Shown here: piece by piece, positions 18,764-25,624 of the stretch
How the letters are laid out: every line of letters starts with the position of its first letter
Position numbering within the stretch: position 1 is the first letter of the stretch
NCBI GenBank assembly: GCA_027320105.1
Contig: DAHVMA010000106.1
Location: 1 to 25,624, forward strand
Direction: 5' to 3'
DNA: 25,624 nt
DNA from: JAKAQB01 sp027320105
GTDB lineage: Bacteria > Actinomycetota > Acidimicrobiia > Acidimicrobiales > Palsa-688
Position numbers and translations under genes: made by a program
The notes under the pieces: generated by a model
What the model was told of the DNA's origin: nothing
The model's input: only the letters and a program-made list of their open reading frames with translations
The model's database searches: none

Positions 18764-18791
18764 CGATCCACCTTCCCTGTTCCTGACGGTC

Positions 18792-18809
18792 CCTGCGGTC
18801 GCCCGCAGG
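18792..18809 (-). other. Stem-loop with GNRA tetraloop between the two small kdp membrane genes
   Basis: Read on the minus strand, CCTGCGG-GCGA-CCGCAGG is a perfect 7-bp stem capped by a GCGA (GNRA-class) tetraloop. It sits in the 87-nt gap between the 31-residue peptide gene and kdpF. No T-run follows, so mRNA processing, stability or attenuation is more plausible than simple termination. The function is not shown. Confidence 0.45.
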
Positions 18810-18850
18810 ATTCCAATGACTTCTTCAGCCGGAACCGGCTCTACCTGTCC

Positions 18851-18946
18851 TCAGAGGCGGTCACAGGCCCGGGCGTAGAGCCAGAACAGACCAAAGATCA
18901 GCACGACTGACACGATCCCGGCGGCTGTTTCCCATGCGTACGCCAT
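18851..18946 (-). CDS. 31-residue single-span membrane peptide, KdpF-like
   Basis: A short gene with a near-perfect ribosome-binding site (GAAGGAGG, 6 nt before the ATG), beginning only 18 nt after the kdpC stop. The product opens MAYAWETAAG and has one hydrophobic helix (IVSVVLIFGLFWLYA). It ends in a short basic/acidic tail (RACDRL). Length, topology and operon position resemble KdpF, but the diagnostic PE[KR] ending is missing; a better KdpF lies 87 nt downstream. It could be a diverged second KdpF or another accessory subunit of the Kdp pump. No close family match comes to mind. Confidence 0.75.
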   Translation of the reverse strand: MAYAWETAAGIVSVVLIFGLFWLYARACDRL

Positions 18947-18964
18947 CGCTTGCCTCCTTCCCAC

Positions 18965-19555
18965 CTATCCGTGGGACGCCTCGAGCTTCAAGAGCGCCAG
19001 GTTGAGCTCGAGCACGTTGACGTGTGGCGCCCCGTACAAGCCGATGAACCGCCCGGTCACGTGACTGGCCACCAGGTCCCTGACGGTGGCGACGGGCAGG
19101 TGGTTGGCGCGGGCGACCCTCGGCACCTGCAGGTAGGCCGCAGCGGGCGAGATATCGGGGTCGAGCCCGCTGGCCGAGCTCTCCACCAGGTCGGGCGGGA
19201 CCTGACTCGCCTTGATGCCGGGGTTCTGCCTCAAGACCGCAGCCAGGTTGGTCCGGATCTCCTTCAGCAACGCCGGGTTGGTGGGGCCGTAGTTGCTGGC
19301 CGCCGACGACGCAGCGTTGTACGGCGTCGGCGAGGTCGCACTCGGGCGGCCCTCGAAGAAGTGGGCAGAGGTGAACTCCTGGCCGATCAGCCGGGAGCCC
19401 ACCACCTTCCCGTGGTAGGTGACGAGGCTGCCGTTGGCCTGGCTGGGGAAGATCACCGCGCCGACGCCGACCATCAACAGGTTGTAGCCGAGCCCGAGCA
19501 CGACCACCGACAGGAGCACCAGCCGCAGGGCGCTCCAGAAGACTCTGAGGTTCAT
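18965..19555 (-). CDS. kdpC: Potassium-transporting ATPase KdpC subunit
   Basis: KdpC is the periplasmic-facing helper that joins KdpA to KdpB and raises ATP affinity. It has 196 residues: one N-terminal membrane helix (about 8-34, LRLVLLSVVVLGLGYNLLMV), then the soluble domain. Family motifs present are GSRLIGQEFTSAHFFEGRPS, ASNYGPTNPAL, SASGLDPDISPAAAYLQVPR and GRFIGLYGAPHVNVLELNLA. The ATG has an excellent ribosome-binding site (AAAGGAGATC). kdpB ends 118 nt upstream, a wider gap than usual for kdpB-kdpC, and that gap contains a small hairpin. It looks intact. Confidence 0.97.
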   Translation of the reverse strand: MNLRVFWSALRLVLLSVVVLGLGYNLLMVGVGAVIFPSQANGSLVTYHGKVVGSRLIGQEFTSAHFFEGRPSATSPTPYNAASSAASNYGPTNPALLKEIRTNLAAVLRQNPGIKASQVPPDLVESSASGLDPDISPAAAYLQVPRVARANHLPVATVRDLVASHVTGRFIGLYGAPHVNVLELNLALLKLEASHG

Positions 19556-19642
19556 CGGATCTCCTTTCCGCTCTGGTAGAGGGGCGACGGTCGACGGACC
19601 CGGAGGCCGGGACGCGTACCAGCGGTCGCCACCGAAGACGGG

Positions 19643-19661
19643 GCTGCCTCGCCCGGGCAGC
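19643..19661 (-). other. Small stem-loop in the kdpB-kdpC gap
   Basis: GCTGCC (19643-19648) pairs with GGCAGC (19656-19661) around a 7-nt loop inside the 118-nt spacer between kdpB and kdpC. It lies shortly after the kdpB stop on the minus strand. No T-tract follows. It could set the relative amounts of kdpB and kdpC mRNA, or be chance in GC-rich DNA. Confidence 0.25.
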
Positions 19662-19673
19662 GCGCCGAGGTAG

Positions 19674-21806
19674 TCATCGTGTCGTGGACACCAGGTGCAG
19701 CGCGGTCACGATCATGTCGATGACCTTGATGCCGGCGAAGGGCACCACAAGCCCTCCGAGCCCGTAAACCAGCAGGTTCTTGCGGAGGATGCTCGCCGCC
19801 GAGGTGGCATGGTAGCGGACCCCCCGGAGGGCGAGCGGTATGAGGGCGGGGATGATGAGGGCGTTGAAGATGATCGCCGAGAGGATGGCCGTCTCGGGGG
19901 AGGTGAGGCGCATGACGTTGAGCGCGTTCAAGCCGGGATACGCCACGACGAACATCGCAGGGATGATCGCGAAGTACTTCGCGACATCGTTGACCACCGA
20001 GAACGTGGTCAACGCCCCTCGGGTTATGAGGATCTGCTTGCCGACCTCCACGATCTCTATGAGCTTGGTCGGGTTGGAGTCGAGATCGATCATGTTGCCG
20101 GCTTCGCGGGCGGCCATGGTGCCCGTGTTCATGGCCACGGCCACGTCGGCGTTGGCCAGCGCAGGGGCGTCATTGGTGCCGTCGCCCACCATGCCCACCA
20201 TGTAGCCCTCCGCCCGGACCGACTTCACGTACTCCATCTTCCGTTCCGGCGTTGCCTCGGCAAGGAAGTCGTCGACGCCCACTTCCCGGGCGATCGCCTC
20301 AGCGGTGATCGGGTTGTCACCGGTGATCATCACCGTCTTGATGCCCGCAGCCCGCAGCGAGTCGAGCCGCTCCTTGATGCCAGGCTTCACGACGTCCTTC
20401 AGCTCCACCGCACCCAGTATCCGGCGGTCTTCGGCCACCAGCAGCGGGGTGCTGCCCCCTCGCGAGATCCGCTCGACCTCCGAAGCAGTCATGGGGTCCA
20501 GCTCGACCCCGGCCCACCGCGCGATCGAATCGGCCGCGCCCTTGCGTATCTGCCGTCCGCGGAGATCCACGCCGCTCATGCGGGTCTGGGCGCTGAAGGG
20601 AACGAACTCCACGCCCTCGCCATCGAGCGTCTGCTCTGCGAGATCAAAGCGCTCCTTGGCCAAGAGGACGATCGAGCGGCCCTCCGGGGTCTCGTCGGCG
20701 AGCGAGGACAACTGGGCCGCCTCGGCCAGGCGGCGCTCGTCGACCCCAGGTGCCGGCGAGAAGGCGGAGGCCTGACGGGCGCCCATCGTCAGGGTGCCGG
20801 TCTTGTCGAGCATGATGACGTTTACGTCGCCCGCCGCCTCGACCGCCCGCCCCGACAGGGCGAGAACGTTGCGCTCGAGCAGCCGGTTCATCCCCGAGAT
20901 GCCGATGGCGGACAGCAGCCCGCCGATGGTGGTGGGGATCAACGCGACGAGCAGGGCGATCAGGACCGTCACCGACACCACGGCGTGGGAGTAGGTGGAG
21001 AACGGCGCGAGCGCGACGACCACCACCAAGAAGATCAGGGTGAGCCCCGCGAGGAGCAGGGCAAGGGCAATCTCGTTGGGTGTCTTCTGGCGTACCCCGG
21101 CTTCGATCAGGGTGATCATGCGGTCGAGGAAGGACTCGCCGCGCCCGGCGGTGATCCGCACCGTGATCTCGTCGGAGAGCACCGTGGTCCCACCGGTGAC
21201 GGCGCTGCGGTCTCCCCCGGACTCGCGGATGACGGGCGCCGACTCGCCGGTGATCGCTGACTCGTCGACCGACGCGATGCCCTCGATCACCTCCCCGTCG
21301 CCGGGGATCACCTCACCCGCGGCCACGAGGACGACGTCGCCGCGCTGGAGCTGGGTCGCCGACACCCGCTCGACCCCGCCGGCGGTCACCCGCCGGGCCT
21401 CCGTCTCGGTGCGCGTCCTGCGCAGCTCGTCGGCGTGCGCCTGGCCACGGCCCTCGGCCATCGCTTCGGCAAAGTTGGCGAACAGCACTGTGAGCCACAG
21501 CCAGATCGCGATCTGACCAGTGAAGGAGAAGAGCCCGAGCTTGCCGCTCGCGAGGTAGCGGACGGCGTCGGCAGTGGTGAAGAGCGAGCCGACCTCCACG
21601 ACGAACATCACCGGGTTGTGGGTGAGCGTCCGCGGGTCGAGCTTGCGCAGCGACTCGCGGAGGCTGCGCCTCACGAGAGCGCGGTCCCACATGCCCATGG
21701 AGCGGCGGCCCTTGGCGCCGGGCGCCGTCGCGCCGGAGACGGGCCGCGCCTCGGTCGGTGAACCGTTGGCCGATGCGAGCACGCCGGCCTGGTCCGGTTG
21801 GGTCAT
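19674..21806 (-). CDS. kdpB: Potassium-transporting P-type ATPase KdpB subunit
   Basis: The ATP-hydrolysing subunit of the Kdp pump, 710 residues. The actuator motif TGES is at 186-189. It holds the serine whose phosphorylation inhibits the Escherichia coli enzyme. The membrane helix 4 motif is ALIPTTIGG (288-296). The phosphorylation motif is DKTGT with Asp334. TGDNPIT (495-501) and GDGTNDAPA (541-549) are the P-domain motifs. About seven membrane helices are present. The N-terminal 40 residues are a disordered extension. The ATG start has GGAGGTG 7 nt upstream. kdpA ends 50 nt upstream. All catalytic residues are present. Confidence 0.98.
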   Translation of the reverse strand: MTQPDQAGVLASANGSPTEARPVSGATAPGAKGRRSMGMWDRALVRRSLRESLRKLDPRTLTHNPVMFVVEVGSLFTTADAVRYLASGKLGLFSFTGQIAIWLWLTVLFANFAEAMAEGRGQAHADELRRTRTETEARRVTAGGVERVSATQLQRGDVVLVAAGEVIPGDGEVIEGIASVDESAITGESAPVIRESGGDRSAVTGGTTVLSDEITVRITAGRGESFLDRMITLIEAGVRQKTPNEIALALLLAGLTLIFLVVVVALAPFSTYSHAVVSVTVLIALLVALIPTTIGGLLSAIGISGMNRLLERNVLALSGRAVEAAGDVNVIMLDKTGTLTMGARQASAFSPAPGVDERRLAEAAQLSSLADETPEGRSIVLLAKERFDLAEQTLDGEGVEFVPFSAQTRMSGVDLRGRQIRKGAADSIARWAGVELDPMTASEVERISRGGSTPLLVAEDRRILGAVELKDVVKPGIKERLDSLRAAGIKTVMITGDNPITAEAIAREVGVDDFLAEATPERKMEYVKSVRAEGYMVGMVGDGTNDAPALANADVAVAMNTGTMAAREAGNMIDLDSNPTKLIEIVEVGKQILITRGALTTFSVVNDVAKYFAIIPAMFVVAYPGLNALNVMRLTSPETAILSAIIFNALIIPALIPLALRGVRYHATSAASILRKNLLVYGLGGLVVPFAGIKVIDMIVTALHLVSTTR

Positions 21807-21856
21807 CTGTCACACCTCCGTCTGGGTGTCGGCCAAGTTCCCATCGTCGTGGGTGC

Positions 21857-23572
21857 TCACCCGTGGAAGAGCTGACCGGCGCGGGCTGCGAACTCCTCGG
21901 CGAAGGGCCCGAGGGCCAGAGCCGGGAAGAAGATCAGCGCACCTACGACGACGACGGTGCCGGTGAGCAGCACGGTGAAGAGTGGTCCGTGAGTCGGGAA
22001 GGTGCCGGCGCTCTCGGGTATCCGCTGCTTCTTCGCAAGCGCTCCGGCCATCGCGACGAGCGGTATGTACATCGGGTACCGGCCCAGCAGCATGGCCAGG
22101 CCCACCGTCGCCGCGTACCACGGCGAGGCCGAACTGAGCCCTCCGAAGGCCGACCCGTTGTTGCCCACCCCCGAGGAGAAGGCGTAGAGCACCTCCGTCA
22201 GACCGTGGGGGCCGGGGTTGAAGATGCCGGACAGGCCGGCGCTCACCACCACCGATATGGCCGCCAATATGAGGATCACCAGGCTCGGCACGATCATGGA
22301 GAGGACAGCCATCTTGACCTCGAAAGACTCGATCTTCTTGCCGAGGTACTCGGGAGTGCGGCCCACCATGAGGCCGGCGAGGAAGAGCGCTAGCACGGCG
22401 TAGGCGAGCATCCCTATGAGGCCCGCGCCCCATGATCCGAAGATGACCTCGCCGGTCATCATGTTGAACAGCGGGACCAGTCCCCCTATCGGCGTGAGGC
22501 TGTCGTTGGAGGCGATCACGCTCCCCCACGAGATGGTGGTCGTCGTGTTCTCGTAGAGGCTGGTGGTGCCCGTGCCGAAGCGGACGTCCTTGCCCTCCAG
22601 GTTGTGGCTAGCGGCGAGGTGGATGTGGTGGGCTGCGAGCACCGGGTTGCCGACCGCCTCGAAGTGGTACAGCACCAGGGCACCGACGACGAACATGAGG
22701 ACCATCGAGGCGTATATGGGCCGCGCCTGGCGTGTGTTGCGCACCATCTTGCCGAACAAGAAGATGCAGGCCATCGGCACGCTGAAGCCGAGCAGCAACT
22801 GCACGACGATCGACGCGGCGTTTGGCCCCGCGAACGGCTGCGCCGAGTTCATGTTGAAGAAGCCACCGCCGTTGTTGCCGACCTGCTCGATGGCAGTCAT
22901 CGATGCAACAGGGCCCTGCGCGATGAGCTGCTTGTGGCCCTGGAGGGTGTGCACGGCGGTGTAGGCGTGCAGGTTCTCCGGGCTGCCGAGCGCAAGCAGG
23001 ACGACCGCCCCGATGACGGCCAGGGGGATCCCGACCCACAGCAGGGTGCGAACGAAGTCACGCCAGAAGTTGCCGAGGGTATTGGTCTCGTGGCGGGAGA
23101 AGCCCCGCACCACGGCGAGGAGAAGGCAGATGCCGGTGACGGGTGACAGGAACTGCTGGACGGTGAGCCACATCTGCGACAGGTAGCTGAGCGTGGTCTC
23201 GCCACCGTAGACCTGCCAGTTGGTGTTGGACACGAAGCTGATGGCGGTGTTGAGGTTCACCCAGAACGGGACCTTGGGCATGTGCGCCGGGTTGAACGGC
23301 AGCACCGGCTGGAGCGCCAGGAGGATCATGAGCACCACGAAGCCGACGGCGTTCACGGCCAGGAGCGTGAAGACGTAGCGAGTCCAGCGCATCTCCACGG
23401 TCGGGTCGATGCCGCAGACGCGGTATACCGCCCGCTCGCAGGGCACGAGCACCCGATCAGCGAAGGTCCGGCCACCTTCCAGAGCGTTGTACATGTAGCC
23501 GCCGAGGAACTTGCCGATGACGGTGGCGACGGCCAGAAGGGCGAAGATCTGCAGGATTCCTTGCCAGGTCAA
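21857..23572 (-). CDS. kdpA: Potassium-transporting ATPase KdpA subunit
   Basis: The K+-selective channel-like subunit, 571 residues, about ten membrane helices. The four pore loops are visible: SNTNWQVYGGE (115-125), EQVGNNGGGFFN (229-240), SLTPIGGLVPLFNMM (358-372) and SSGVGNNGSAFGGL (466-479). The start is a TTG (reading as MTWQGILQ, the usual KdpA opening). It is supported by TAGGAG 6-7 nt upstream, and it overlaps the stop of the preceding OB-fold gene by 4 nt (TTGA). That overlap implies that KdpA translation is coupled to the OB-fold gene. No kdpF precedes it. Confidence 0.98.
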   Translation of the reverse strand: MTWQGILQIFALLAVATVIGKFLGGYMYNALEGGRTFADRVLVPCERAVYRVCGIDPTVEMRWTRYVFTLLAVNAVGFVVLMILLALQPVLPFNPAHMPKVPFWVNLNTAISFVSNTNWQVYGGETTLSYLSQMWLTVQQFLSPVTGICLLLAVVRGFSRHETNTLGNFWRDFVRTLLWVGIPLAVIGAVVLLALGSPENLHAYTAVHTLQGHKQLIAQGPVASMTAIEQVGNNGGGFFNMNSAQPFAGPNAASIVVQLLLGFSVPMACIFLFGKMVRNTRQARPIYASMVLMFVVGALVLYHFEAVGNPVLAAHHIHLAASHNLEGKDVRFGTGTTSLYENTTTTISWGSVIASNDSLTPIGGLVPLFNMMTGEVIFGSWGAGLIGMLAYAVLALFLAGLMVGRTPEYLGKKIESFEVKMAVLSMIVPSLVILILAAISVVVSAGLSGIFNPGPHGLTEVLYAFSSGVGNNGSAFGGLSSASPWYAATVGLAMLLGRYPMYIPLVAMAGALAKKQRIPESAGTFPTHGPLFTVLLTGTVVVVGALIFFPALALGPFAEEFAARAGQLFHG

Positions 23573-23994
23573 GTGTCGCTCCTACTGGTAGGGGCGGATA
23601 TGAGCTCGTAGAGAGGATTGAGGATCTCGATGCGGCCGGCGAGGGACCGGGCGGTGCCACACGCCTCCAGCACTGTCCCGGGCACGATTCCGGGAACCTC
23701 GCTCCGTCCGAGGAAGACGATCACGACCTCACCGCTCTGGTCGGCCACGACAGCCTCCCACGACCGGCCGTCGGGATGAGCCACCGACGCGGTCGAGGTC
23801 ACCCGGCCCTGCACCCGGACCGGGCGGCGGAGTGGCAGGCGCCCGGCGGCCAGCACCGGCCCCCACCGGTCCCCGTCCGACGATCTCACGCGTGGGACGA
23901 AGCCTCCCGGGGACGGCAGCGGGGTCGGAGCGCCCCGCCCGTCTGGGTCCTCGGGCGTTGCACACATGTGGGATGCAAGGGAGCTGCTCATCAC
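23569..23994 (-). CDS. OB-fold protein heading the kdp operon
   Basis: A 141-residue soluble protein. The first ~55 residues are Pro/Gly/Ser-rich and probably disordered. Residues about 56-132 form an OB-fold: RRPVRVQGRVTSTASV, WEAVVADQSGEVVIVFLGR, VPGIVPGTVLEACGTA and IEILNPLYELI. The FLGRxxxPGxxPG plus NPxYE pattern resembles the actinobacterial OB-fold family of Rv2694c, which lies near ceoBC in mycobacteria. The C-terminal domain of the KimA-like permease in this window shows the same pattern. The start is probably GTG at 23994, with GAGGAGG about 10 nt upstream; an ATG is the next codon. The stop overlaps the kdpA TTG start (TTGA). A nucleotide- or nucleic-acid-binding role in K+ control is inference; no ligand is known to me. 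Confidence 0.82.
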   Translation of the reverse strand: MMSSSLASHMCATPEDPDGRGAPTPLPSPGGFVPRVRSSDGDRWGPVLAAGRLPLRRPVRVQGRVTSTASVAHPDGRSWEAVVADQSGEVVIVFLGRSEVPGIVPGTVLEACGTARSLAGRIEILNPLYELISAPTSRSDT

Positions 23995-24090
23995 GCCGCT
24001 CGTTCCTCCTCGCGCTCGCTCGGACCGCCGATGCGGCCGGCCCGGGCAGCACTCGGATGGTTGTACCGCCACCCGAGCGGCAGCCGACGC

Positions 24091-24143
24091 CCGTTTCATG
24101 CCCTGTTCACGAAGAGGGACCGTCTATTACGGTCCTGTTTACG
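24091..24143. promoter_or_regulatory. Phased repeats and a dyad in the kdp operon/kdpD divergent regulatory region
   Basis: The 182-bp gap between the OB-fold gene and kdpD contains three related 10-mers: CCGTTTCATG (24091-24100), CCTGTTCACG (24102-24111) and CCTGTTTACG (24134-24143). Their starts are 11 and 32 bp apart, near one and three helical turns, as expected for sites on one DNA face. A perfect 7-bp inverted repeat, GGACCGT-CTATT-ACGGTCC (24117-24135), lies between the last two. These are good candidates for a response-regulator (KdpE) or repressor operator serving both divergent transcripts. The regulator is not in the window. Confidence 0.45.
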
Positions 24144-24169
24144 GCCACCCGGGAGGGTACCGATACGCT
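24138..24169 (+). promoter_or_regulatory. Candidate kdpD promoter
   Basis: TTTACG (24138-24143) could be a -35, followed by GATACGCT (24162-24169), which contains TACGCT, a fit to the actinobacterial TANNNT -10. Transcription would begin about 7 nt later, at or beside the GTG start of kdpD (24177), giving a leaderless message. That would fit the absence of a ribosome-binding site. The call is inferred from spacing. Confidence 0.35.
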
Positions 24170-24176
24170 GGCGAGC

Positions 24177-25624
24177 GTGGCTCGAGGGTCGCTTCGCGTT
24201 TACCTCGGCGCCGCACCCGGCGTCGGAAAGACATTCGCCATGCTGAACGAGGGTTGCCGCCGGAAGGAGCGCGGCACCGACGTGGTGGTCGGCTACGTGG
24301 AGACCCACGGGCGGCCGGCGACCGCTGCGCAGCTAGGGAGCCTCGAGGTCCTCCCGCGCCGGCTGTCGTACCACCGGGGCCAGCCCCAGGAGGAGATGGA
24401 CGTCGACGCCATCCTGCGCCGGCGCCCGGCGGTCGCCCTCGTCGACGAACTGGCGCACACCAACGCCGTGGGCAGCGCCCGGCCCAAGCGGTGGCAGGAC
24501 GTGAAGGTGCTGCTCGACGCGGGCATCACCGTGGTGTCGACGCTCAACATCCAGCACATCGAGTCGCTCAACGACGTGGTCGCCGCCATCACCGGAGTGC
24601 AGCAACGCGAGACCGTCCCCGACGCCTTCGTCCGGGCGGCGGAGCAGGTGGAACTCATCGACATGACGCCAGAGGCCCTCCGCCGGCGCATGGCCCACGG
24701 TCACGTCTACCCCGCCGAGCGTGTGGACATCGCCCTGGCCAACTACTTCCGCTACGGCAACCTGGTCGCCCTCCGGGAGCTGGCCCTGCTGTGGGTGGCC
24801 GACAGCGTGGAGGAACAGCTGCAGGGCTACCGGGAGCGGCACGGCATAGAGGGACCGTGGGAGACCCGGGAGCGGGTCCTCGTCGCCCTCACCGGGGCCC
24901 CGAGCGGGGAGCACCTGATACGCCGTGCTGCTCGCATGGCGCGCCGCGCCCAGGGAGAGCTGATCGCCGTGCACGTGGTCTCCGACGACGGCCTGCGCAC
25001 CCGGCCAGTCTCACACCTGGACGAGCAGCGCGCCCTCATCGCCGACCTCGGCGGCTCCTACCGTGAGGTCGTCGCCTCCGACGTGGCTGAGGCGATCCTG
25101 CTGGCGGCCCGCGCCGAGAATGCCACCCAGGTCGTCCTCGGCGGGAGCCACCGCTCCCGCTGGGCCCGCCTGAGCGGCGGATCTGTGGTGAACGCAGTGA
25201 TCGCCGGGTCCGGCGAGACCCTCGACGTCCACGTCATCTCCCCACCCGCCTCTGCCCCGGACCAGCCGGAGGGGCGACGCCCGACCCCCGAGCGGCGCCC
25301 TGGGCCGCGCCTCCATGCCTTCTCGGGGAGGGTCGCTTCTATGAGCCGGCGGCGGCGATGGAGCGGGCTTCTCATCGCGGCCCTCACGCTGCCGTTGATC
25401 ACGGTGGTCCTCGCCTCGACGCGCGGTGACCTGGCGCTCGGCACCATCTCGCTGATCTACCTGCTGCCGGTGGTGGCCGCCGCCGCGGTCGGTGGCGTCG
25501 CGCCCGGGCTGCTGGCCGGAGTCGCAGGATTCCTCCTGCTCAACTGGTACTTCAGCCCTCCCATACACACCTTCACCATCGCCGACCCCCGGGACATCAT
25601 TGCCCTGGCGGTGTTCCTGGTGGT
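24177..25624 (+). CDS. kdpD: Sensor histidine kinase KdpD (C-terminus beyond the window)
   Basis: KdpD senses K+ limitation and phosphorylates KdpE to switch on kdpFABC. 482 residues are visible in one uninterrupted frame that runs off the window. The N-terminal KdpD domain (about 1-225) has Walker A GAAPGVGKT (11-19), Walker B VALVDELAHTN (86-96) and STLNIQHIESLNDVV. A UspA-like domain (about 233-355) contains GGSHRSRWARLSGGSV, a good Gx2Gx9GS-type loop. A disordered linker leads to membrane segments from about 396 onward. The remaining transmembrane part, GAF and kinase domains lie outside. The GTG start is chosen because the conserved core begins immediately after it. It is divergent from the kdp structural genes, as in Mycobacterium tuberculosis. 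Confidence 0.95.
   Translation, partial: MARGSLRVYLGAAPGVGKTFAMLNEGCRRKERGTDVVVGYVETHGRPATAAQLGSLEVLPRRLSYHRGQPQEEMDVDAILRRRPAVALVDELAHTNAVGSARPKRWQDVKVLLDAGITVVSTLNIQHIESLNDVVAAITGVQQRETVPDAFVRAAEQVELIDMTPEALRRRMAHGHVYPAERVDIALANYFRYGNLVALRELALLWVADSVEEQLQGYRERHGIEGPWETRERVLVALTGAPSGEHLIRRAARMARRAQGELIAVHVVSDDGLRTRPVSHLDEQRALIADLGGSYREVVASDVAEAILLAARAENATQVVLGGSHRSRWARLSGGSVVNAVIAGSGETLDVHVISPPASAPDQPEGRRPTPERRPGPRLHAFSGRVASMSRRRRWSGLLIAALTLPLITVVLASTRGDLALGTISLIYLLPVVAAAAVGGVAPGLLAGVAGFLLLNWYFSPPIHTFTIADPRDIIALAVFLV

Noticed and set aside
19695..21260. 521-codon plus-strand open frame opposite kdpB
   Set aside because: It is antisense to a complete P-type ATPase gene, with low-complexity composition and no motifs.

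Overview
The window is high-GC and densely coded, with many GTG starts, a few TTG starts and several 0-4 nt gene junctions. It looks like a chromosomal segment of an actinobacterium. Supporting signs are the mycobacterial-type UvrB and alanine dehydrogenase signatures, a paired CeoB/CeoC (TrkA-like) locus, a BldC-like regulator, Actinobacteria-style TANNNT -10 elements and a Gram-positive CGAAC-N4-GTTCG LexA box. An Acidimicrobiia-like lineage is possible, but I cannot fix the order from sequence alone. I saw no rRNA, tRNA, CRISPR array, transposase or phage gene.

Layout. (1) 45-416 (+): a small secreted protein of unknown function. (2) 544-5425 (-): uvrA then uvrC, with a perfect SOS box 18 bp upstream of uvrA. 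(3) 5621-9442: a potassium block. A KimA/KUP-like permease on the minus strand carries a UspA-like domain and an extra C-terminal OB-fold. It is divergent from two overlapping TrkA/RCK genes (ceoB/ceoC type). (4) 9512-12286 (-): coaE then uvrB, abutting. The potassium block therefore splits the uvr genes. (5) 12540-12824 (+): a BldC-like DNA-binding protein. (6) 12853-14315 (-): alanine dehydrogenase, preceded by the remnant of an aminobutyraldehyde-type aldehyde dehydrogenase that keeps only its first ~60 residues. (7) 14435-17990 (+): a clear promoter, an Lrp/AsnC regulator, a class-III aminotransferase and a PuuB-like FAD oxidoreductase. They form a tightly overlapping amine/polyamine-catabolism-type operon. 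(8) 17896-23994 (-): a Kdp operon in the order OB-fold protein, kdpA, kdpB, kdpC, a 31-residue membrane peptide, kdpF, usp. (9) 24177 to the window end (+): kdpD, divergent from the Kdp operon and cut off inside its membrane domain.

How the genes work together. Three K+ functions lie within 20 kb: a KimA-like transporter, RCK regulatory subunits without a visible TrkH, and the KdpFABC pump with its KdpD sensor. UspA-like domains occur in the permease, in KdpD and as a free protein. OB-fold domains that look like one family occur fused to the permease and as the first gene of the kdp operon, overlapping kdpA by 4 nt. This double coupling of the same OB-fold to two unrelated K+ uptake systems is the most unusual feature here. 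Next are the displaced kdpF with an extra small membrane peptide beside it, and the aldehyde dehydrogenase remnant whose reading frame ends in an ATGA overlap with the alanine dehydrogenase start.
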